Below, one piece after another: positions 1 to 7,867 of a stretch of DNA of 44,679 bases (positions are counted from its first letter, which is position 1; each line of letters starts with the position of its first letter). Both the position numbers and the translations under genes were made by a program. Below the pieces are notes generated by a model that searched no databases, had not been told where the DNA came from, and was given only the letters and a program-made list of their open reading frames with translations. Source of the DNA: Paracoccaceae bacterium (GTDB lineage: Bacteria; Pseudomonadota; Alphaproteobacteria; Rhodobacterales; Rhodobacteraceae); contig SBGD01000044.1 of assembly GCA_006226775.1 (NCBI GenBank), forward strand, positions 1 through 44,679. The letters run 5' to 3'.

Positions 1-318
1 CGGGTGCAGTGCATCAAGGTCCTGGGTGGTTCCAAGCGTAAATACGCCTCCGTCGGCGACATCATTGTCGTCTCGGTGAAGGAAGCCATCCCGCGTGGTC
101 GCGTGAAGAAAGGTGACGTCCGCAAGGCCGTCGTCGTGCGCACCGCCAAGGAAGTCCGTCGCGAGGACGGATCCGCGATCCGCTTCGATCGCAACGCCGC
201 CGTCATCCTCAACAACGCGGGCGAGCCCGTCGGAACCCGTATCTTCGGGCCGGTCGTGCGCGAGCTGCGTGCCAAGAACTTCATGAAAATCATCTCGCTT
301 GCTCCGGAGGTGCTGTAA
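1..318 (+). CDS. rplN: 50S ribosomal protein L14 (5' truncated by window edge)
   Basis: Large-subunit protein uL14, which binds 23S rRNA near the subunit interface. The visible 105 residues run in frame from base 1 (Arg-Val-Gln-Cys) to the TAA at 316-318. About 17 N-terminal residues lie outside the window, judged from the usual 122-residue length. Recognisable parts are the [13 protein letters not shown] strand, the [15 protein letters not shown] segment and the C-terminal [19 protein letters not shown]. The internal ATG at 4 is not a start. The stop overlaps the rplX start by one base (TAATG), which indicates translational coupling in the spc operon. Confidence 0.97.
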   Translation, partial: RVQCIKVLGGSKRKYASVGDIIVVSVKEAIPRGRVKKGDVRKAVVVRTAKEVRREDGSAIRFDRNAAVILNNAGEPVGTRIFGPVVRELRAKNFMKIISLAPEVL

Positions 319-629
319 TGGCTGCGAAACTCCGCAAGGGCGACAAGGTCGTCGTGCTCACCGGCAAGGACAAGGGCAAGGAGGGCACCATCACCTCCGT
401 CGACCCGAAATCCGGCAAGGCCATCGTGGAAGGGGTGAACATCTCGATCCGCGCCACCCGCCAGTCCCAGACCTCGCAGGGCGGTCGCATCCCGAAAGCG
501 ATGCCGATCCAGCTGTCGAACCTGGCGCTGCTTGATGCCAACGGCAAGGCCACCCGCGTCGGCTTCCGCATGGAAGGCGACAAGAAGGTGCGTTTCGCCA
601 AGACCACGGGGGACGTGATCGATGCTTGA
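318..629 (+). CDS. rplX: 50S ribosomal protein L24
   Basis: Protein uL24, an assembly initiator of the large subunit. It has 103 residues, the normal length. An N-terminal KOW-type motif is visible ([20 protein letters not shown], about residues 4-23), followed by the GVN segment and the HR/RQSQ region that contacts rRNA. GGAGG at 305-309, inside the end of rplN, is a Shine-Dalgarno about 8 bases before the ATG. It overlaps rplN by one base and rplE by eight, so the three genes are tightly coupled in the order L14-L24-L5. Confidence 0.97.
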   Translation: MAAKLRKGDKVVVLTGKDKGKEGTITSVDPKSGKAIVEGVNISIRATRQSQTSQGGRIPKAMPIQLSNLALLDANGKATRVGFRMEGDKKVRFAKTTGDVIDA

Positions 630-1185
630 CACCGCAACCTATACCCCGCGTCTGCGGAGCCTCTACGACGACACGATCAAGGCCGCTCTGAAGGAAGAGT
701 TCGCCTATGGCAACGAGATGCAGATCCCGCGCCTGGACAAGATCGTGCTGAACATCGGCTGTGGCCGTGCCGCGGTGAAGGACAGCAAGAAAGCCAAGTC
801 GGCCCAGGCCGACCTGTCTGCCATTGCCGGTCAGCACGCGGTCATCACCATCGCCAAGAACTCGATCGCCGGTTTCCGCGTCCGTGAAGGCATGCCGATG
901 GGGGCGAAAGTCACCCTGCGCGGCGCCCGCATGTACGATTTCCTCGATCGTCTGATCACCGTGGCAATGCCCCGTATCCGCGACTTCCGCGGCATTTCGG
1001 GCAAGTCGTTCGATGGCCGTGGCAACTATGCCCTGGGCATCAAGGAACACATCGTGTTCCCCGAGATCGACTTCGACAAGGTGGACGAGGCCTGGGGCCT
1101 TGACATCGTGATTGCCACAACCGCGAAAACCGATGACGAAGCCAAGGCGCTGTTGAAAGCATTCAACATGCCCTTCACCTCGTGA
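622..1185 (+). CDS. rplE: 50S ribosomal protein L5
   Basis: Protein uL5, which binds 5S rRNA and forms part of the central protuberance. It has 187 residues, typical for alphaproteobacteria. Family segments seen are [16 protein letters not shown] (about 36-51), [23 protein letters not shown] (split around residues 80-100) and the C-terminal [18 protein letters not shown]. The ATG lies inside the last codons of rplX (8-base overlap). The next gene, rpsN, follows after 21 bases, so it belongs to the same operon. Confidence 0.97.
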   Translation: MLDTATYTPRLRSLYDDTIKAALKEEFAYGNEMQIPRLDKIVLNIGCGRAAVKDSKKAKSAQADLSAIAGQHAVITIAKNSIAGFRVREGMPMGAKVTLRGARMYDFLDRLITVAMPRIRDFRGISGKSFDGRGNYALGIKEHIVFPEIDFDKVDEAWGLDIVIATTAKTDDEAKALLKAFNMPFTS

Positions 1186-1206
1186 TCGCGGGACAAGGAT
1201 TGAGAC

Positions 1207-1512
1207 ATGGCTAAGAAAGCAATGATCGAACGCGAGAAGAAGCGCCAGAAGCTGGTGGCGAAATACGCCGGCAAGCGCGCCGAACTCAAGGAAATCGCAA
1301 CCGACGAGGCGCTTCCGATGGAAGAGCGCTTCAAGGCGCGCCTGAAGCTGGCGAAACTGCCGCGCAACTCGTCGCCGACGCGCCTGCACAACCGCTGCCA
1401 GCTGACCGGGCGTCCGCATGCGTACTACCGCAAGCTGCGCATCAGCCGTATCGCGCTGCGTGAACTGGGCTCGAAGGGCCTGCTTCCCGGCATGGTCAAG
1501 TCGAGCTGGTAA
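1207..1512 (+). CDS. rpsN: 30S ribosomal protein S14 (zinc-independent long form)
   Basis: Protein uS14 of the 30S head. At 101 residues it is the long form. It lacks the paired CxxC zinc motifs of the short form and has only one Cys, in the conserved [18 protein letters not shown] region (about 59-76). The N-terminus [16 protein letters not shown] is typical. It sits between rplE and rpsH, with gaps of 21 and 14 bases, as in the classical spc operon. GGACAAGGATTGAG upstream supplies a modest Shine-Dalgarno. Confidence 0.97.
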   Translation: MAKKAMIEREKKRQKLVAKYAGKRAELKEIATDEALPMEERFKARLKLAKLPRNSSPTRLHNRCQLTGRPHAYYRKLRISRIALRELGSKGLLPGMVKSSW

Positions 1513-1526
1513 GGGAGGGTATATAG

Positions 1527-1919
1527 ATGAACGATCCTATCGGCGACATGCTCACCCGTATCCGCAACGCCCAGATGCGCGGCAAGTCCACCGTCCACAC
1601 GCCGGCGTCGAAACTGCGCGCCTGGGTGCTCGATGTGCTGGCGGACGAGGGCTATATCCGCGGCTACGAGAAAACCACCGATGAGCGCGGTCACCCGGCC
1701 ATCGAAATCAGCCTGAAGTACTACGACGGCGCCCCCGTCATCCGCGATCTCAAGCGGGTGTCGACTCCGGGCCGTCGGGTGTACCTGGGTGTGAACGAGA
1801 TCCCCTCGGTCCGTCAGGGCCTGGGTGTCAGCATCGTTTCCACCTCGAAGGGCGTCATGTCGGATGCAAACGCACGCACTGCCAATGTTGGCGGCGAAGT
1901 GCTTTGCACCGTATTCTGA
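1527..1919 (+). CDS. rpsH: 30S ribosomal protein S8
   Basis: Protein uS8, which binds helix 21 of 16S rRNA. In E. coli it is the translational repressor of the spc operon, but that role is not shown here. It has 130 residues, the usual length. It begins [16 protein letters not shown] and ends with the signature [15 protein letters not shown] and [16 protein letters not shown] at 1513-1519 is a strong Shine-Dalgarno 7 bases before the ATG. rplF starts 13 bases after its stop. Confidence 0.97.
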   Translation: MNDPIGDMLTRIRNAQMRGKSTVHTPASKLRAWVLDVLADEGYIRGYEKTTDERGHPAIEISLKYYDGAPVIRDLKRVSTPGRRVYLGVNEIPSVRQGLGVSIVSTSKGVMSDANARTANVGGEVLCTVF

Positions 1920-1932
1920 GGAGGGCGCGCAG

Positions 1933-2466
1933 ATGTCTCGTATCGGCAAACAGCCCGTGACCCTGCCCGATGGCGTGTCGGCAAGCATGTCCGGCCAGAC
2001 CATCGAGGTGAAGGGCCCGAAAGGCTCGCAGAGCTTCACCGCAACGGACGACGTGACGCTGACCATCGAGGACAACGTCATCACCGTCACCCCGCGCGGC
2101 AAGTCCAAGCGCGCACGCCAGCAGTGGGGCATGAGCCGCACCGTGGTGGCCAACATGGTCCATGGCGTGTCGAACTCGTTCAAGAAAGAGCTTGAAATCC
2201 AGGGCGTCGGCTACCGGGCGCAGCTTCAGGGCCGGACCCTGAGACTGAACCTCGGCATGTCGCATGACGTGGATTTCGAGGTTCCGGAAGGTATTACCGT
2301 GACCGTCCCGAAACCGACCGAGATCGTTGTCGAAGGCGACGACATCCAGCAGGTCGGCCAGGTGGCCGCGAACATCCGCCGCTGGCGCGCGCCCGAGCCC
2401 TACAAGGGCAAGGGCATCCGCTACAAGGGTGAATATATCTTCCAGAAGGAAGGCAAGAAGAAGTAA
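1933..2466 (+). CDS. rplF: 50S ribosomal protein L6
   Basis: Protein uL6, which binds near the sarcin-ricin loop and the factor-binding centre. It has 177 residues from the ATG at 1933, the family length, beginning [16 protein letters not shown] longer in-frame reading from 1825 would run through rpsH and is rejected. GAGGAGGG at 1919-1926 is the Shine-Dalgarno for the 1933 start. The duplicated L6 fold is visible: the first repeat ends around the [17 protein letters not shown] segment. The second carries [20 protein letters not shown], the conserved RNA-binding loop. The Lys-rich tail is EGKKK. Confidence 0.97.
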   Translation: MSRIGKQPVTLPDGVSASMSGQTIEVKGPKGSQSFTATDDVTLTIEDNVITVTPRGKSKRARQQWGMSRTVVANMVHGVSNSFKKELEIQGVGYRAQLQGRTLRLNLGMSHDVDFEVPEGITVTVPKPTEIVVEGDDIQQVGQVAANIRRWRAPEPYKGKGIRYKGEYIFQKEGKKK

Positions 2467-2477
2467 GGACGACGGCA

Positions 2478-2837
2478 ATGGCAAACAGCAAAAGACAACT
2501 GTTCCTCAAACGCCGCCTGCGCGTCCGGAACAAGCTTCGCAAGATGAACCGCGGGCGCCTGCGCCTGTCGGTGCATCGCTCGAACAAGAACATCTCGGCC
2601 CAGCTGATCGACGACGTGCAGGGCAAGACCCTGGTTTCCGCGTCCTCGCTCGAAAAGGACCTCGGGATCGTGGGCAAGAACAACGTGGAAGCCGCGGCCA
2701 AGGTGGGCTCTGCAATCGCAGAGCGTGCCAAGGCGGCCGGTGTCGAGGAATGCTACTTCGACCGCGGGGGCTTTCTCTTTCACGGTGGTGTCAAGGCTCT
2801 GGCCGATGCCGCGCGCGAAGGTGGCCTGAAGTTCTGA
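2478..2837 (+). CDS. rplR: 50S ribosomal protein L18
   Basis: Protein uL18, the 5S rRNA binder of the central protuberance. It has 119 residues with an Arg/Lys-rich N-terminus ([20 protein letters not shown]) and the C-terminal family block [22 protein letters not shown] (split about 94-115). The start is supported by AAGGACG 6-12 bases upstream. It lies 11 bases after rplF. Unusually, the next gene, rpsE, is 156 bases away, and the gap begins with a REP-like inverted pair immediately after the L18 stop. Confidence 0.97.
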   Translation: MANSKRQLFLKRRLRVRNKLRKMNRGRLRLSVHRSNKNISAQLIDDVQGKTLVSASSLEKDLGIVGKNNVEAAAKVGSAIAERAKAAGVEECYFDRGGFLFHGGVKALADAAREGGLKF

Positions 2838-2840
2838 TAT

Positions 2841-2892
2841 CGGTGCGCATGAATGCGCACCCTACGTAGGGTGTGCCCTCTGGGCGCACCTT
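2841..2892. repeat. REP-like head-to-head pair, copy A
   Basis: Two hairpins meet at the palindrome CTACGTAG (centre about 2864-2871). On the left, GGTGCGCAT pairs with ATGCGCACC. On the right, GTAG is followed by GGTGTGCCC and its imperfect partner GGGCGCACC. The reverse complement matches the element at 9771-9824 almost base for base. Differences are one substitution, one added base and end trimming. A GTAG head followed by a palindrome is the known signature of REP elements linked to RAYT transposases. The assignment to that class is inference. The element starts 3 bases after the rplR stop and may act in mRNA 3'-end stability. Confidence 0.8.
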
Positions 2893-2993
2893 AATTGCAG
2901 GCAGCGATGCCTCGATGATCCGGGGGTAGCGTCACGCGCCCACCTGGATTGGACAACCGGGCCGATGGTCCGACCAGATCAAGGAAATGCCAC

Positions 2994-3575
2994 ATGGCAG
3001 AACGTGATAACAGAGGCCGGGGCGGCCGTCGCGACCGCGAGGAATCCCCGGAATTCGCCGACCGCCTGGTCGCGATCAACCGGGTCTCCAAGACCGTCAA
3101 GGGCGGCAAGCGCTTCGGCTTTGCAGCGCTCGTCGTCGTCGGTGACCAGAAAGGCCGCGTCGGCTTCGGCAAGGGCAAGGCCAAGGAGGTCCCCGAGGCC
3201 ATCCGCAAGGCCACCGAGCAGGCCAAGCGCCAGATGATCCGCGTGCCGCTGCGCGAAGGCCGCACGCTGCACCACGACATCGAGGGCCGTCACGGGGCCG
3301 GCAAGGTGGTCATGCGCACCGCCCCGCAGGGTACCGGGATCATCGCCGGTGGCCCGATGCGCGCCGTCTTCGAGATGCTGGGCGTGCAGGACGTGGTTGC
3401 CAAGTCGACCGGGTCGCAGAACCCCTACAACATGATCCGCGCCACGCTGAACGCGCTGACGCTTCAGGCCAGCCCGCGCATGGTGGCCCAGCGCCGCGGC
3501 AAGAAAGTGGCCGACATCCTGCCCAAGCGTGATGACGCGCCGGCAGAATCGTCGCAAGTCGCCGAGGAGGCATGA
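2994..3575 (+). CDS. rpsE: 30S ribosomal protein S5
   Basis: Protein uS5, involved in decoding fidelity and mRNA unwinding at the entry channel. It has 193 residues from the ATG at 2994 ([17 protein letters not shown]). This start has AAGGAAA at 2980-2986 as Shine-Dalgarno. An in-frame ATG at 2949 lacks one and adds non-conserved residues. The basic N-terminal extension is usual in alphaproteobacteria. The S5 N-domain follows ([20 protein letters not shown]), then the [20 protein letters not shown] motif and the C-domain ([14 protein letters not shown]). The stop overlaps an ATG of the rpmD region (ATGA). Confidence 0.96.
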   Translation: MAERDNRGRGGRRDREESPEFADRLVAINRVSKTVKGGKRFGFAALVVVGDQKGRVGFGKGKAKEVPEAIRKATEQAKRQMIRVPLREGRTLHHDIEGRHGAGKVVMRTAPQGTGIIAGGPMRAVFEMLGVQDVVAKSTGSQNPYNMIRATLNALTLQASPRMVAQRRGKKVADILPKRDDAPAESSQVAEEA

Positions 3576-3580
3576 GCACC

Positions 3581-3769
3581 ATGGCCAAGACCATCGTCGT
3601 GAAACAGATCGGCTCGCCGATCCGCCGCCCGCAAAGCCAGCGCCAGACGCTGGTCGGCCTGGGCCTGAACAAGATGCACAAGACCCGCGAGCTTGAGGAT
3701 ACCCCCTCGATACGCGGCATGATCAACAAGATCCCGCATCTGGTCGAGATCGTCGAAGAGCGCGGCTGA
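3581..3769 (+). CDS. rpmD: 50S ribosomal protein L30
   Basis: Protein uL30, 62 residues beginning [17 protein letters not shown] and containing the family block [18 protein letters not shown]. The ATG at 3581 is chosen. GAGGAGG at 3564-3570 lies about 10 bases upstream of it, whereas the earlier ATG at 3572 (overlapping the rpsE stop) is too close to that site. Homologues generally begin MAKT. In most bacteria rplO follows directly. Here a terminator and about 1.2 kb intervene. Confidence 0.95.
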   Translation: MAKTIVVKQIGSPIRRPQSQRQTLVGLGLNKMHKTRELEDTPSIRGMINKIPHLVEIVEERG

Positions 3770-3794
3770 GCCGGCTTTTCCCCGAATGACACCG

Positions 3795-3826
3795 ACGCCT
3801 TCCGAAGAAATTCGGAGGGCGTTTTT
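3795..3826 (+). terminator. Rho-independent terminator after rpmD
   Basis: The stem CGCCTTCCGAA / TTCGGAGGGCG (one G-U pair) closes a GAAA-type loop and is followed by TTTTT. It lies 26 bases past the rpmD stop. This is a strong intrinsic terminator in the middle of what is normally one spc operon, so rplO and secY probably depend on a separate promoter. Confidence 0.85.
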
Positions 3827-3952
3827 CGTTGTCTCCTGCTGCGGGGGCGCCGCGCCCGCCTGCGGCGTCGGGCATCGCCCGTCAAAAGGCGTTTTTCGGA
3901 TATACGTTCACAAGTGACGCTACGTGCCTGTCTTCAAAACCGTTTTTCAATC

Positions 3953-3969
3953 TTTCTGCGTTGCAGAAA
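3953..3969. promoter_or_regulatory. Perfect 7-bp inverted repeat upstream of the DUF1127 gene
   Basis: TTTCTGC and GCAGAAA are separated by GTT, about 120 bases before the DUF1127 start. It lies in the 265-base gap 3827-4091, which has no other gene. That gap also carries the phrase CGTTTTTC three times (near 3820, 3890 and 3941). The repeat could be an operator or a leader hairpin. No convincing -35/-10 pair was found in the gap, so the role is open. Confidence 0.3.
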
Positions 3970-4091
3970 CCGCATGCCCGCCTTGCCGTTCTATGCATTG
4001 TTAGCGCTCCCTTCCGGGCTTAGGTGGGTGGCACGGAGGAAATGAAACCTCAACGGGGAATACGCCCCGACGCATCAAAAGGATGACACAC

Positions 4092-4310
4092 ATGGCACAT
4101 GCACTGTCGAACACCCGATCCGGCTTCAGCCTTTCGGCGATATTCACCCGGCTGGCCGATGCCTGGAAGACCGCTGGCGCCCAACGCGCCGTCTTCAACC
4201 GGACCTACAACGAGCTTCAGGCCCTGTCGGACCGCGAACTTGCCGATATCGGCATCGCCCGCGTCGAAATCGCCGACATCTCGCGGCAAGAGGCCGTGAA
4301 GGCCGCCTGA
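4092..4310 (+). CDS. DUF1127 domain small protein
   Basis: A 72-residue basic protein beginning MAHALSNTRSGF. The C-terminal half carries the DUF1127 (YjiS-type) block: an Arg/Tyr helix (RAVFNRTYNEL) followed by LSDRELADIGIARVEI. DUF1127 proteins in Rhodobacteraceae are small Arg-rich factors, some stress-induced and tied to small RNAs from their 3' UTRs. Applying that to this gene is inference. The start at 4092 is preferred over the ATG at 4083, because AAAAGGA at 4077-4083 is correctly spaced for it. The gene is monocistronic between terminators, inserted between rpmD and rplO. Confidence 0.85.
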   Translation: MAHALSNTRSGFSLSAIFTRLADAWKTAGAQRAVFNRTYNELQALSDRELADIGIARVEIADISRQEAVKAA

Positions 4311-4350
4311 ACGCCAGAGAATTCCCGGGGGTCGCAAGGATCCTCGATCA

Positions 4351-4382
4351 CGCGGGCCGGTATCTCGGCCCGCGTTTTATTT
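4351..4382 (+). terminator. Rho-independent terminator after DUF1127 gene
   Basis: A perfect 9-bp stem, CGCGGGCCG / CGGCCCGCG, with loop GTATCT is followed by TTTTATTTT. It lies 40 bases past the DUF1127 stop. The stretch 4311-4382 could also be released as a short 3'-UTR RNA, as known for some DUF1127 genes, but nothing here proves that. Confidence 0.85.
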
Positions 4383-4654
4383 TGCCCGACGCACACATCC
4401 CGCCGGGCCATGCAGCCACCGCAGGCCGGGCATTCGCCCTTGGCGTTGGTCGCCTGCCCGACGCGGGTGTAAAGAGCGTCAACCCGCCTCCATTCCGGAC
4501 ATTCCGCATGACAACCGTCCTGGTGATCCTCGTGATCCGCTTCCTGCGCAAACGCCGTGCCCTGGCGGTGACCGGCTGAGGCCGCGGCCCCATGCAAGGG
4601 TTGCAAATCGGCTATTCCGGATTGGCGTTAGCGCATGACATCCGGCGGGTATAG

Positions 4655-4795
4655 ATGAACGCCGAACCAGACCTGAACGAAAGACCCGACATGACGCTGT
4701 TGATCTCCCTGAAGACCCGCATCGCCCGTGCGCTGCGCGCCGAGCCGGTGCCCTGCTGGACCGAATACCTGCGGCAGACCGCGCCCCGCCCCTGA
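4655..4795 (+). CDS. Possible 46-residue hypothetical protein
   Basis: A short ORF beginning MNAEPDLNERPDMTLLISLK, with a basic amphipathic middle (TRIARALRAEP) and a Cys-Trp pair near the end. I do not recognise a family. In its favour, it fills the gap between the DUF1127 terminator and rplO, and a perfect 12-bp hairpin starts 23 bases after its stop. Against it, the upstream region (GCGGGTATAG) has only a poor Shine-Dalgarno. An internal ATG at 4691 is an alternative start. The preceding stretch 4383-4654 shows no gene I can support. Confidence 0.3.
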   Translation: MNAEPDLNERPDMTLLISLKTRIARALRAEPVPCWTEYLRQTAPRP

Positions 4796-4818
4796 CCACC
4801 GGGACGGATCGCACCACC

Positions 4819-4846
4819 GGGAGGCGGGCCCCATGGCCCGCCTCCC
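4819..4846. terminator. Perfect 12-bp GC hairpin without U-tract
   Basis: GGGAGGCGGGCC and GGCCCGCCTCCC are separated by CCAT, giving a perfect 12-bp stem. No run of T follows, so it is either a Rho-assisted stop, an RNA-stabilising 3' end, or a palindromic repeat. It lies just upstream of the probable rplO promoter. Confidence 0.5.
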
Positions 4847-4860
4847 GCCGTTCGAGACCC

Positions 4861-4889
4861 TTGCACCGCGCGACATCCCCGGCTATACG
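4861..4889 (+). promoter_or_regulatory. rplO: Candidate sigma-70 promoter for rplO-secY-adk
   Basis: TTGCAC at 4861-4866 and TATACG at 4884-4889 are separated by 17 bases, about 95 bases before the rplO start. The -35 match is partial and the -10 is good (four of six). A promoter is expected here because two terminators separate rplO from rpmD. Confidence 0.45.
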
Positions 4890-4984
4890 CCCCCGGTGGC
4901 CCGCTGGGGCCGCGACTCACACTCATCAGGAACGCCGTGGTCTGCCATCTCGCTTCGGGGCAGCATCCGGCAAGGAGAAGCGAC

Positions 4985-5467
4985 ATGAAACTCAATGAAC
5001 TGCGCGACAACGACGGCGCGAACAAACGCAAGAAACGCGTCGGACGCGGTCCCGGCTCGGGCATGGGCAAGACCGGCGGACGCGGCATCAAGGGCCAGAA
5101 ATCCCGCTCGGGCGTAGCGATCAAGGGCTTCGAGGGCGGCCAGATGCCGCTCTACCAGCGTCTGCCCAAGCGCGGCTTCAACAAGCCCAACCGCAAGGCT
5201 TTCGCCGTCATCAACCTCGGCATCATCCAGAAGTTCATCGAAGCCGGCAAGCTTGACGCCGGCCAGATCGACGAAGACACCCTGCTGGCCTCGGGCGCGA
5301 TCCGCCGCAAGCTGGACGGTGTGCGGGTTCTGGCCAAGGGCGAGCTGACCTCGAAAGCCACCATTTCGGTCACCGGCGCATCGAAGTCGGCGATCGAGGC
5401 GGTCGAGAAGGCCGGCGGCTCCCTGACGGTCACCGGTTTGAACACGGGCGCGCCAGCAGCCGAATAA
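4985..5467 (+). CDS. rplO: 50S ribosomal protein L15
   Basis: Protein uL15, a late-assembly 50S protein. It has 160 residues from ATG 4985 ([20 protein letters not shown]). The Gly/Arg-rich N-terminal tail that enters 23S rRNA is present ([20 protein letters not shown]), then [13 protein letters not shown] and the C-terminal domain. AAGGAGAAG at 4973-4981 is the Shine-Dalgarno. A longer in-frame start at 4937 lacks conservation. A terminator-like hairpin separates it from secY, 109 bases downstream. Confidence 0.96.
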   Translation: MKLNELRDNDGANKRKKRVGRGPGSGMGKTGGRGIKGQKSRSGVAIKGFEGGQMPLYQRLPKRGFNKPNRKAFAVINLGIIQKFIEAGKLDAGQIDEDTLLASGAIRRKLDGVRVLAKGELTSKATISVTGASKSAIEAVEKAGGSLTVTGLNTGAPAAE

Positions 5468-5515
5468 GCGGGTTGTGGGGGGCCGCAGGGCCGCTTACAT
5501 AGCTTTCAGTTTTCC

Positions 5516-5554
5516 AAACGCCGCCCGCCGGAAAACGGCATTGGGCGGCGTTTT
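5516..5554 (+). terminator. Terminator or attenuator between rplO and secY
   Basis: AAACGCCGCCC pairs with GGGCGGCGTTT over 11 bp, with a smaller GCCG/CGGC hairpin nested inside, and ends in TTTT. It sits only 23 bases before the secY ATG. Such a position leaves little room for a new promoter, so secY probably relies on read-through. This makes it a candidate attenuator setting the ratio of L15 to SecY. Confidence 0.7.
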
Positions 5555-5576
5555 CATAGAGCGAGATTAACGAGCC

Positions 5577-6938
5577 ATGGTATCAGCAGTAGAGCAGATG
5601 GCGGCCAATACCAGCTGGGCAGCGCTCGGCAAGGCCACGGACCTGCGCAACCGCATCCTCTTCACCCTCGGACTTCTGATCGTCTATCGCCTCGGCACCT
5701 TCATCCCGGTTCCCGGGATCGACGGCGCGGCGCTGCGCGAGTTCATGGAGCAGGCGGGGCAGGGCATCGGCGGCATGGTCTCGATGTTCACCGGTGGCGC
5801 GCTGGGCCGCATGGGGATCTTCGCTCTGGGCATCATGCCCTATATCTCGGCCTCGATCATCGTCCAGCTTCTGGCCTCCATGGTGCCGGCGCTGGAGCAG
5901 TTGAAGAAAGAGGGCGAGCAGGGTCGCAAGAAGATCAACCAGTGGACCCGCTACGGCACGGTGCTGCTGGCGCTGTTCCAGGCCTACGGCCTCGCCGTCT
6001 CGCTCGAGGCCGGTGACCTGGTGACCGATCCGGGCTGGTATTTCCGCGCCGCCACGGTGATCACCCTGGTCGGCGGCACCATGTTCCTGATGTGGCTGGG
6101 CGAGCAGATCACCGCCCGCGGCATCGGCAACGGCATCTCGCTGATCATCTTCGTCGGCATCATCGCCGAGGTGCCCGCCGCCCTGGCGCAGTTCTTCGCC
6201 TCGGGCCGCTCGGGCGCGATCAGCCCGGCGGTGATCATCGGCGTGATCCTGATGGTCGTGGTGGTCATCATGTTCGTGGTGTTCATGGAACGCGCCCTGC
6301 GCAAGATCACCATTCAATACCCGCGCCGCCAGCAGGGCATGAAGATCTCCGAAGCGCAGCAGAGCCACCTGCCGGTCAAGGTCAACCCCGCGGGCGTGAT
6401 CCCGGCGATCTTCGCCTCGTCGCTCTTGCTGCTGCCGACCACGATCGCCGCCTTCTCGGGCAACCAGACCAGCCCGGTGATGTCGACGATCCTGGCCTAT
6501 TTCGGCCCCGGCCAGCCGCTGTACCTGGCGTTCTTTGCGCTGATGATCGTGTTCTTCACCTATTTCTACACCTTCAACGTGTCGTTCAAACCCGATGACG
6601 TGGCCGACAACCTGAAGAACCAGAACGGTTTCGTCCCCGGCATCCGCCCGGGCAAGAAGACCGCCGAGTACCTGGAATACGTGGTCAACCGCGTGCTGGT
6701 GCTGGGCTCGGGCTATCTTGCCTTGGTCTGCCTACTGCCCGAGATCCTGCGCGGCCAGTTCGCCATTCCCTTCTACTTCGGCGGCACCTCGGTGCTGATC
6801 GTCGTCTCGGTGACCATGGACACGATCCAGCAGGTCCAGTCCCATCTGCTGGCCCACCAGTACGAAGGCCTGATCCAGAAATCGCAGCTTCGCGGCAAGG
6901 GCAAGTCGCGCAAGAAACGCAGCCCCGTCCGGAGGTAA
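5577..6938 (+). CDS. secY: Protein translocase subunit SecY
   Basis: The core channel of the Sec translocon in the inner membrane, working with SecE/SecG and SecA. It has 453 residues, a normal length. Ten membrane segments can be traced, the first at [20 protein letters not shown] (about 23-42), followed by the plug-region [10 protein letters not shown]. Other family landmarks are the MLWLGEQ-type [20 protein letters not shown] block and the C-terminal QGLIQKS-like [15 protein letters not shown]. The ATG at 5577 matches the MVSA N-terminus common in relatives. Its Shine-Dalgarno is weak (GCGAG, ACGAG). adk follows after 4 bases. Confidence 0.96.
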   Translation: MVSAVEQMAANTSWAALGKATDLRNRILFTLGLLIVYRLGTFIPVPGIDGAALREFMEQAGQGIGGMVSMFTGGALGRMGIFALGIMPYISASIIVQLLASMVPALEQLKKEGEQGRKKINQWTRYGTVLLALFQAYGLAVSLEAGDLVTDPGWYFRAATVITLVGGTMFLMWLGEQITARGIGNGISLIIFVGIIAEVPAALAQFFASGRSGAISPAVIIGVILMVVVVIMFVVFMERALRKITIQYPRRQQGMKISEAQQSHLPVKVNPAGVIPAIFASSLLLLPTTIAAFSGNQTSPVMSTILAYFGPGQPLYLAFFALMIVFFTYFYTFNVSFKPDDVADNLKNQNGFVPGIRPGKKTAEYLEYVVNRVLVLGSGYLALVCLLPEILRGQFAIPFYFGGTSVLIVVSVTMDTIQQVQSHLLAHQYEGLIQKSQLRGKGKSRKKRSPVRR

Positions 6939-6942
6939 CCCC

Positions 6943-7584
6943 ATGAACATCATTCTTCTCGGCCCTCCCGGCGCGGGCAAGGGCACCCAGGCCCGCATGC
7001 TGGTCGAAGACCGCGGCATGATCCAGCTGTCGACCGGCGACATGCTGCGCGACGCCAAGGCCAGCGGCACCGAGATGGGCAAGCGCGTGGCCGATGTCAT
7101 GGCCCGCGGCGAGCTTGTCACCGACGAGATCGTCATCGGCCTGATCGAAGAGCGGCTTGAGGCCGAGGCCAACCGCGGCTTCATCTTCGACGGCTTTCCG
7201 CGCACCCTGGCCCAGGCCGATGCGCTGGACGCGCTTCTGGCCAAGCATGGCAAGTCGCTCAACGCGGTGATCGAGATGCGGGTCGACGACGAGGCGCTGG
7301 TGGCGCGGATCACCGCGCGCTCGACCTGCGGCAACTGCGGCGAGGTCTACAACGACCAGAGCAAGCCCTGGCCCGAGGACGGCAAATGCGCGGTCTGCGG
7401 CTCGACCGACCAGACCCGCCGCGCCGACGACAACGAGGACGCGCTGCGCACCCGGCTGATGGCCTATTACAAGCAGACCTCGCCGCTGATCGGCTATTAC
7501 TACGCCAAGGGCAAGTTGCGCCCGGTGGACGGCATGGGCACCCCCGACGCGGTGCGCCACGAACTGGACATCCAGCTTGGCTGA
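6943..7584 (+). CDS. adk: Adenylate kinase with zinc-type LID
   Basis: Interconverts ATP + AMP and 2 ADP in the cytosol. It has 213 residues. The P-loop [11 protein letters not shown] is at 7-17, the AMP-binding loop is STGDMLRD and the DGFPRT motif is at 83-88. The long LID carries four cysteines, C129/C132 and C149/C152, the zinc-binding arrangement found in many non-enteric bacteria. CCGGAGGTAACCCC upstream is the Shine-Dalgarno. It follows secY by 4 bases, the usual secY-adk arrangement. A GTAG-headed palindrome begins 5 bases after the stop. Confidence 0.97.
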   Translation: MNIILLGPPGAGKGTQARMLVEDRGMIQLSTGDMLRDAKASGTEMGKRVADVMARGELVTDEIVIGLIEERLEAEANRGFIFDGFPRTLAQADALDALLAKHGKSLNAVIEMRVDDEALVARITARSTCGNCGEVYNDQSKPWPEDGKCAVCGSTDQTRRADDNEDALRTRLMAYYKQTSPLIGYYYAKGKLRPVDGMGTPDAVRHELDIQLG

Positions 7585-7588
7585 CACG

Positions 7589-7610
7589 GTAGGCCGGGCT
7601 TCAGCCCGGC
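7589..7610. repeat. GTAG-headed REP-like palindrome after adk
   Basis: GTAG is followed by GCCGGGC, loop TTCA and GCCCGGC, a perfect 7-bp stem. The head-plus-palindrome layout is that of RAYT-associated REP sequences. It differs in stem sequence from the pair at 2841 and 9771, so it would be a different subfamily. It could also serve as a 3'-end hairpin for the rplO-secY-adk mRNA, but there is no U-tract. Confidence 0.6.
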
Positions 7611-7683
7611 GCGCCCTCGCCGGTCCGAAACCCCTCCGGCGGGTCGGCGATACCGGTTTTGAAACCGCCTTGGAAGAAATCCC

Positions 7684-7723
7684 TTGACAGGGGGTTGACC
7701 CTGCCCGCCAAGGCCCATAGTTA
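7684..7723 (+). promoter_or_regulatory. rpsM: Candidate promoter region for the rpsM (alpha) operon
   Basis: The 283-base gap between adk and rpsM contains TTGACA at 7684-7689 and a second box, TTGACC, at 7695-7700. The latter is 17 bases before TAGTTA at 7718-7723. The -35 boxes are good and the -10 is poor, so the exact start site is uncertain. No gene is seen in this gap. Confidence 0.4.
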
Positions 7724-7867
7724 CCCCTATCTCGCGTCTTGCGGGCGATTCCCGAAAGGGAAGACACCACCTCGAATTCAGCCGCGGCCCGGGTGCAGAT
7801 TGCCTCGGGCTAACGTTGTGAAAAAAGGTTCTGGAGTTACGGAACCGCAACAAAAGGAAAGTGACAC

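Noticed and set aside
4382-4579. Plus-strand 65-codon frame ending in a short hydrophobic stretch
   Set aside because: It has a TTG start inside the U-tract of a terminator and no ribosome-binding site. The hydrophobic run is short and followed directly by the stop.
4217-4606. Minus-strand frame with a CPACGGC motif suggesting a zinc ribbon
   Set aside because: It runs through the DUF1127 gene and its terminator, has a single Cys cluster without a second knuckle, and lacks a Shine-Dalgarno.
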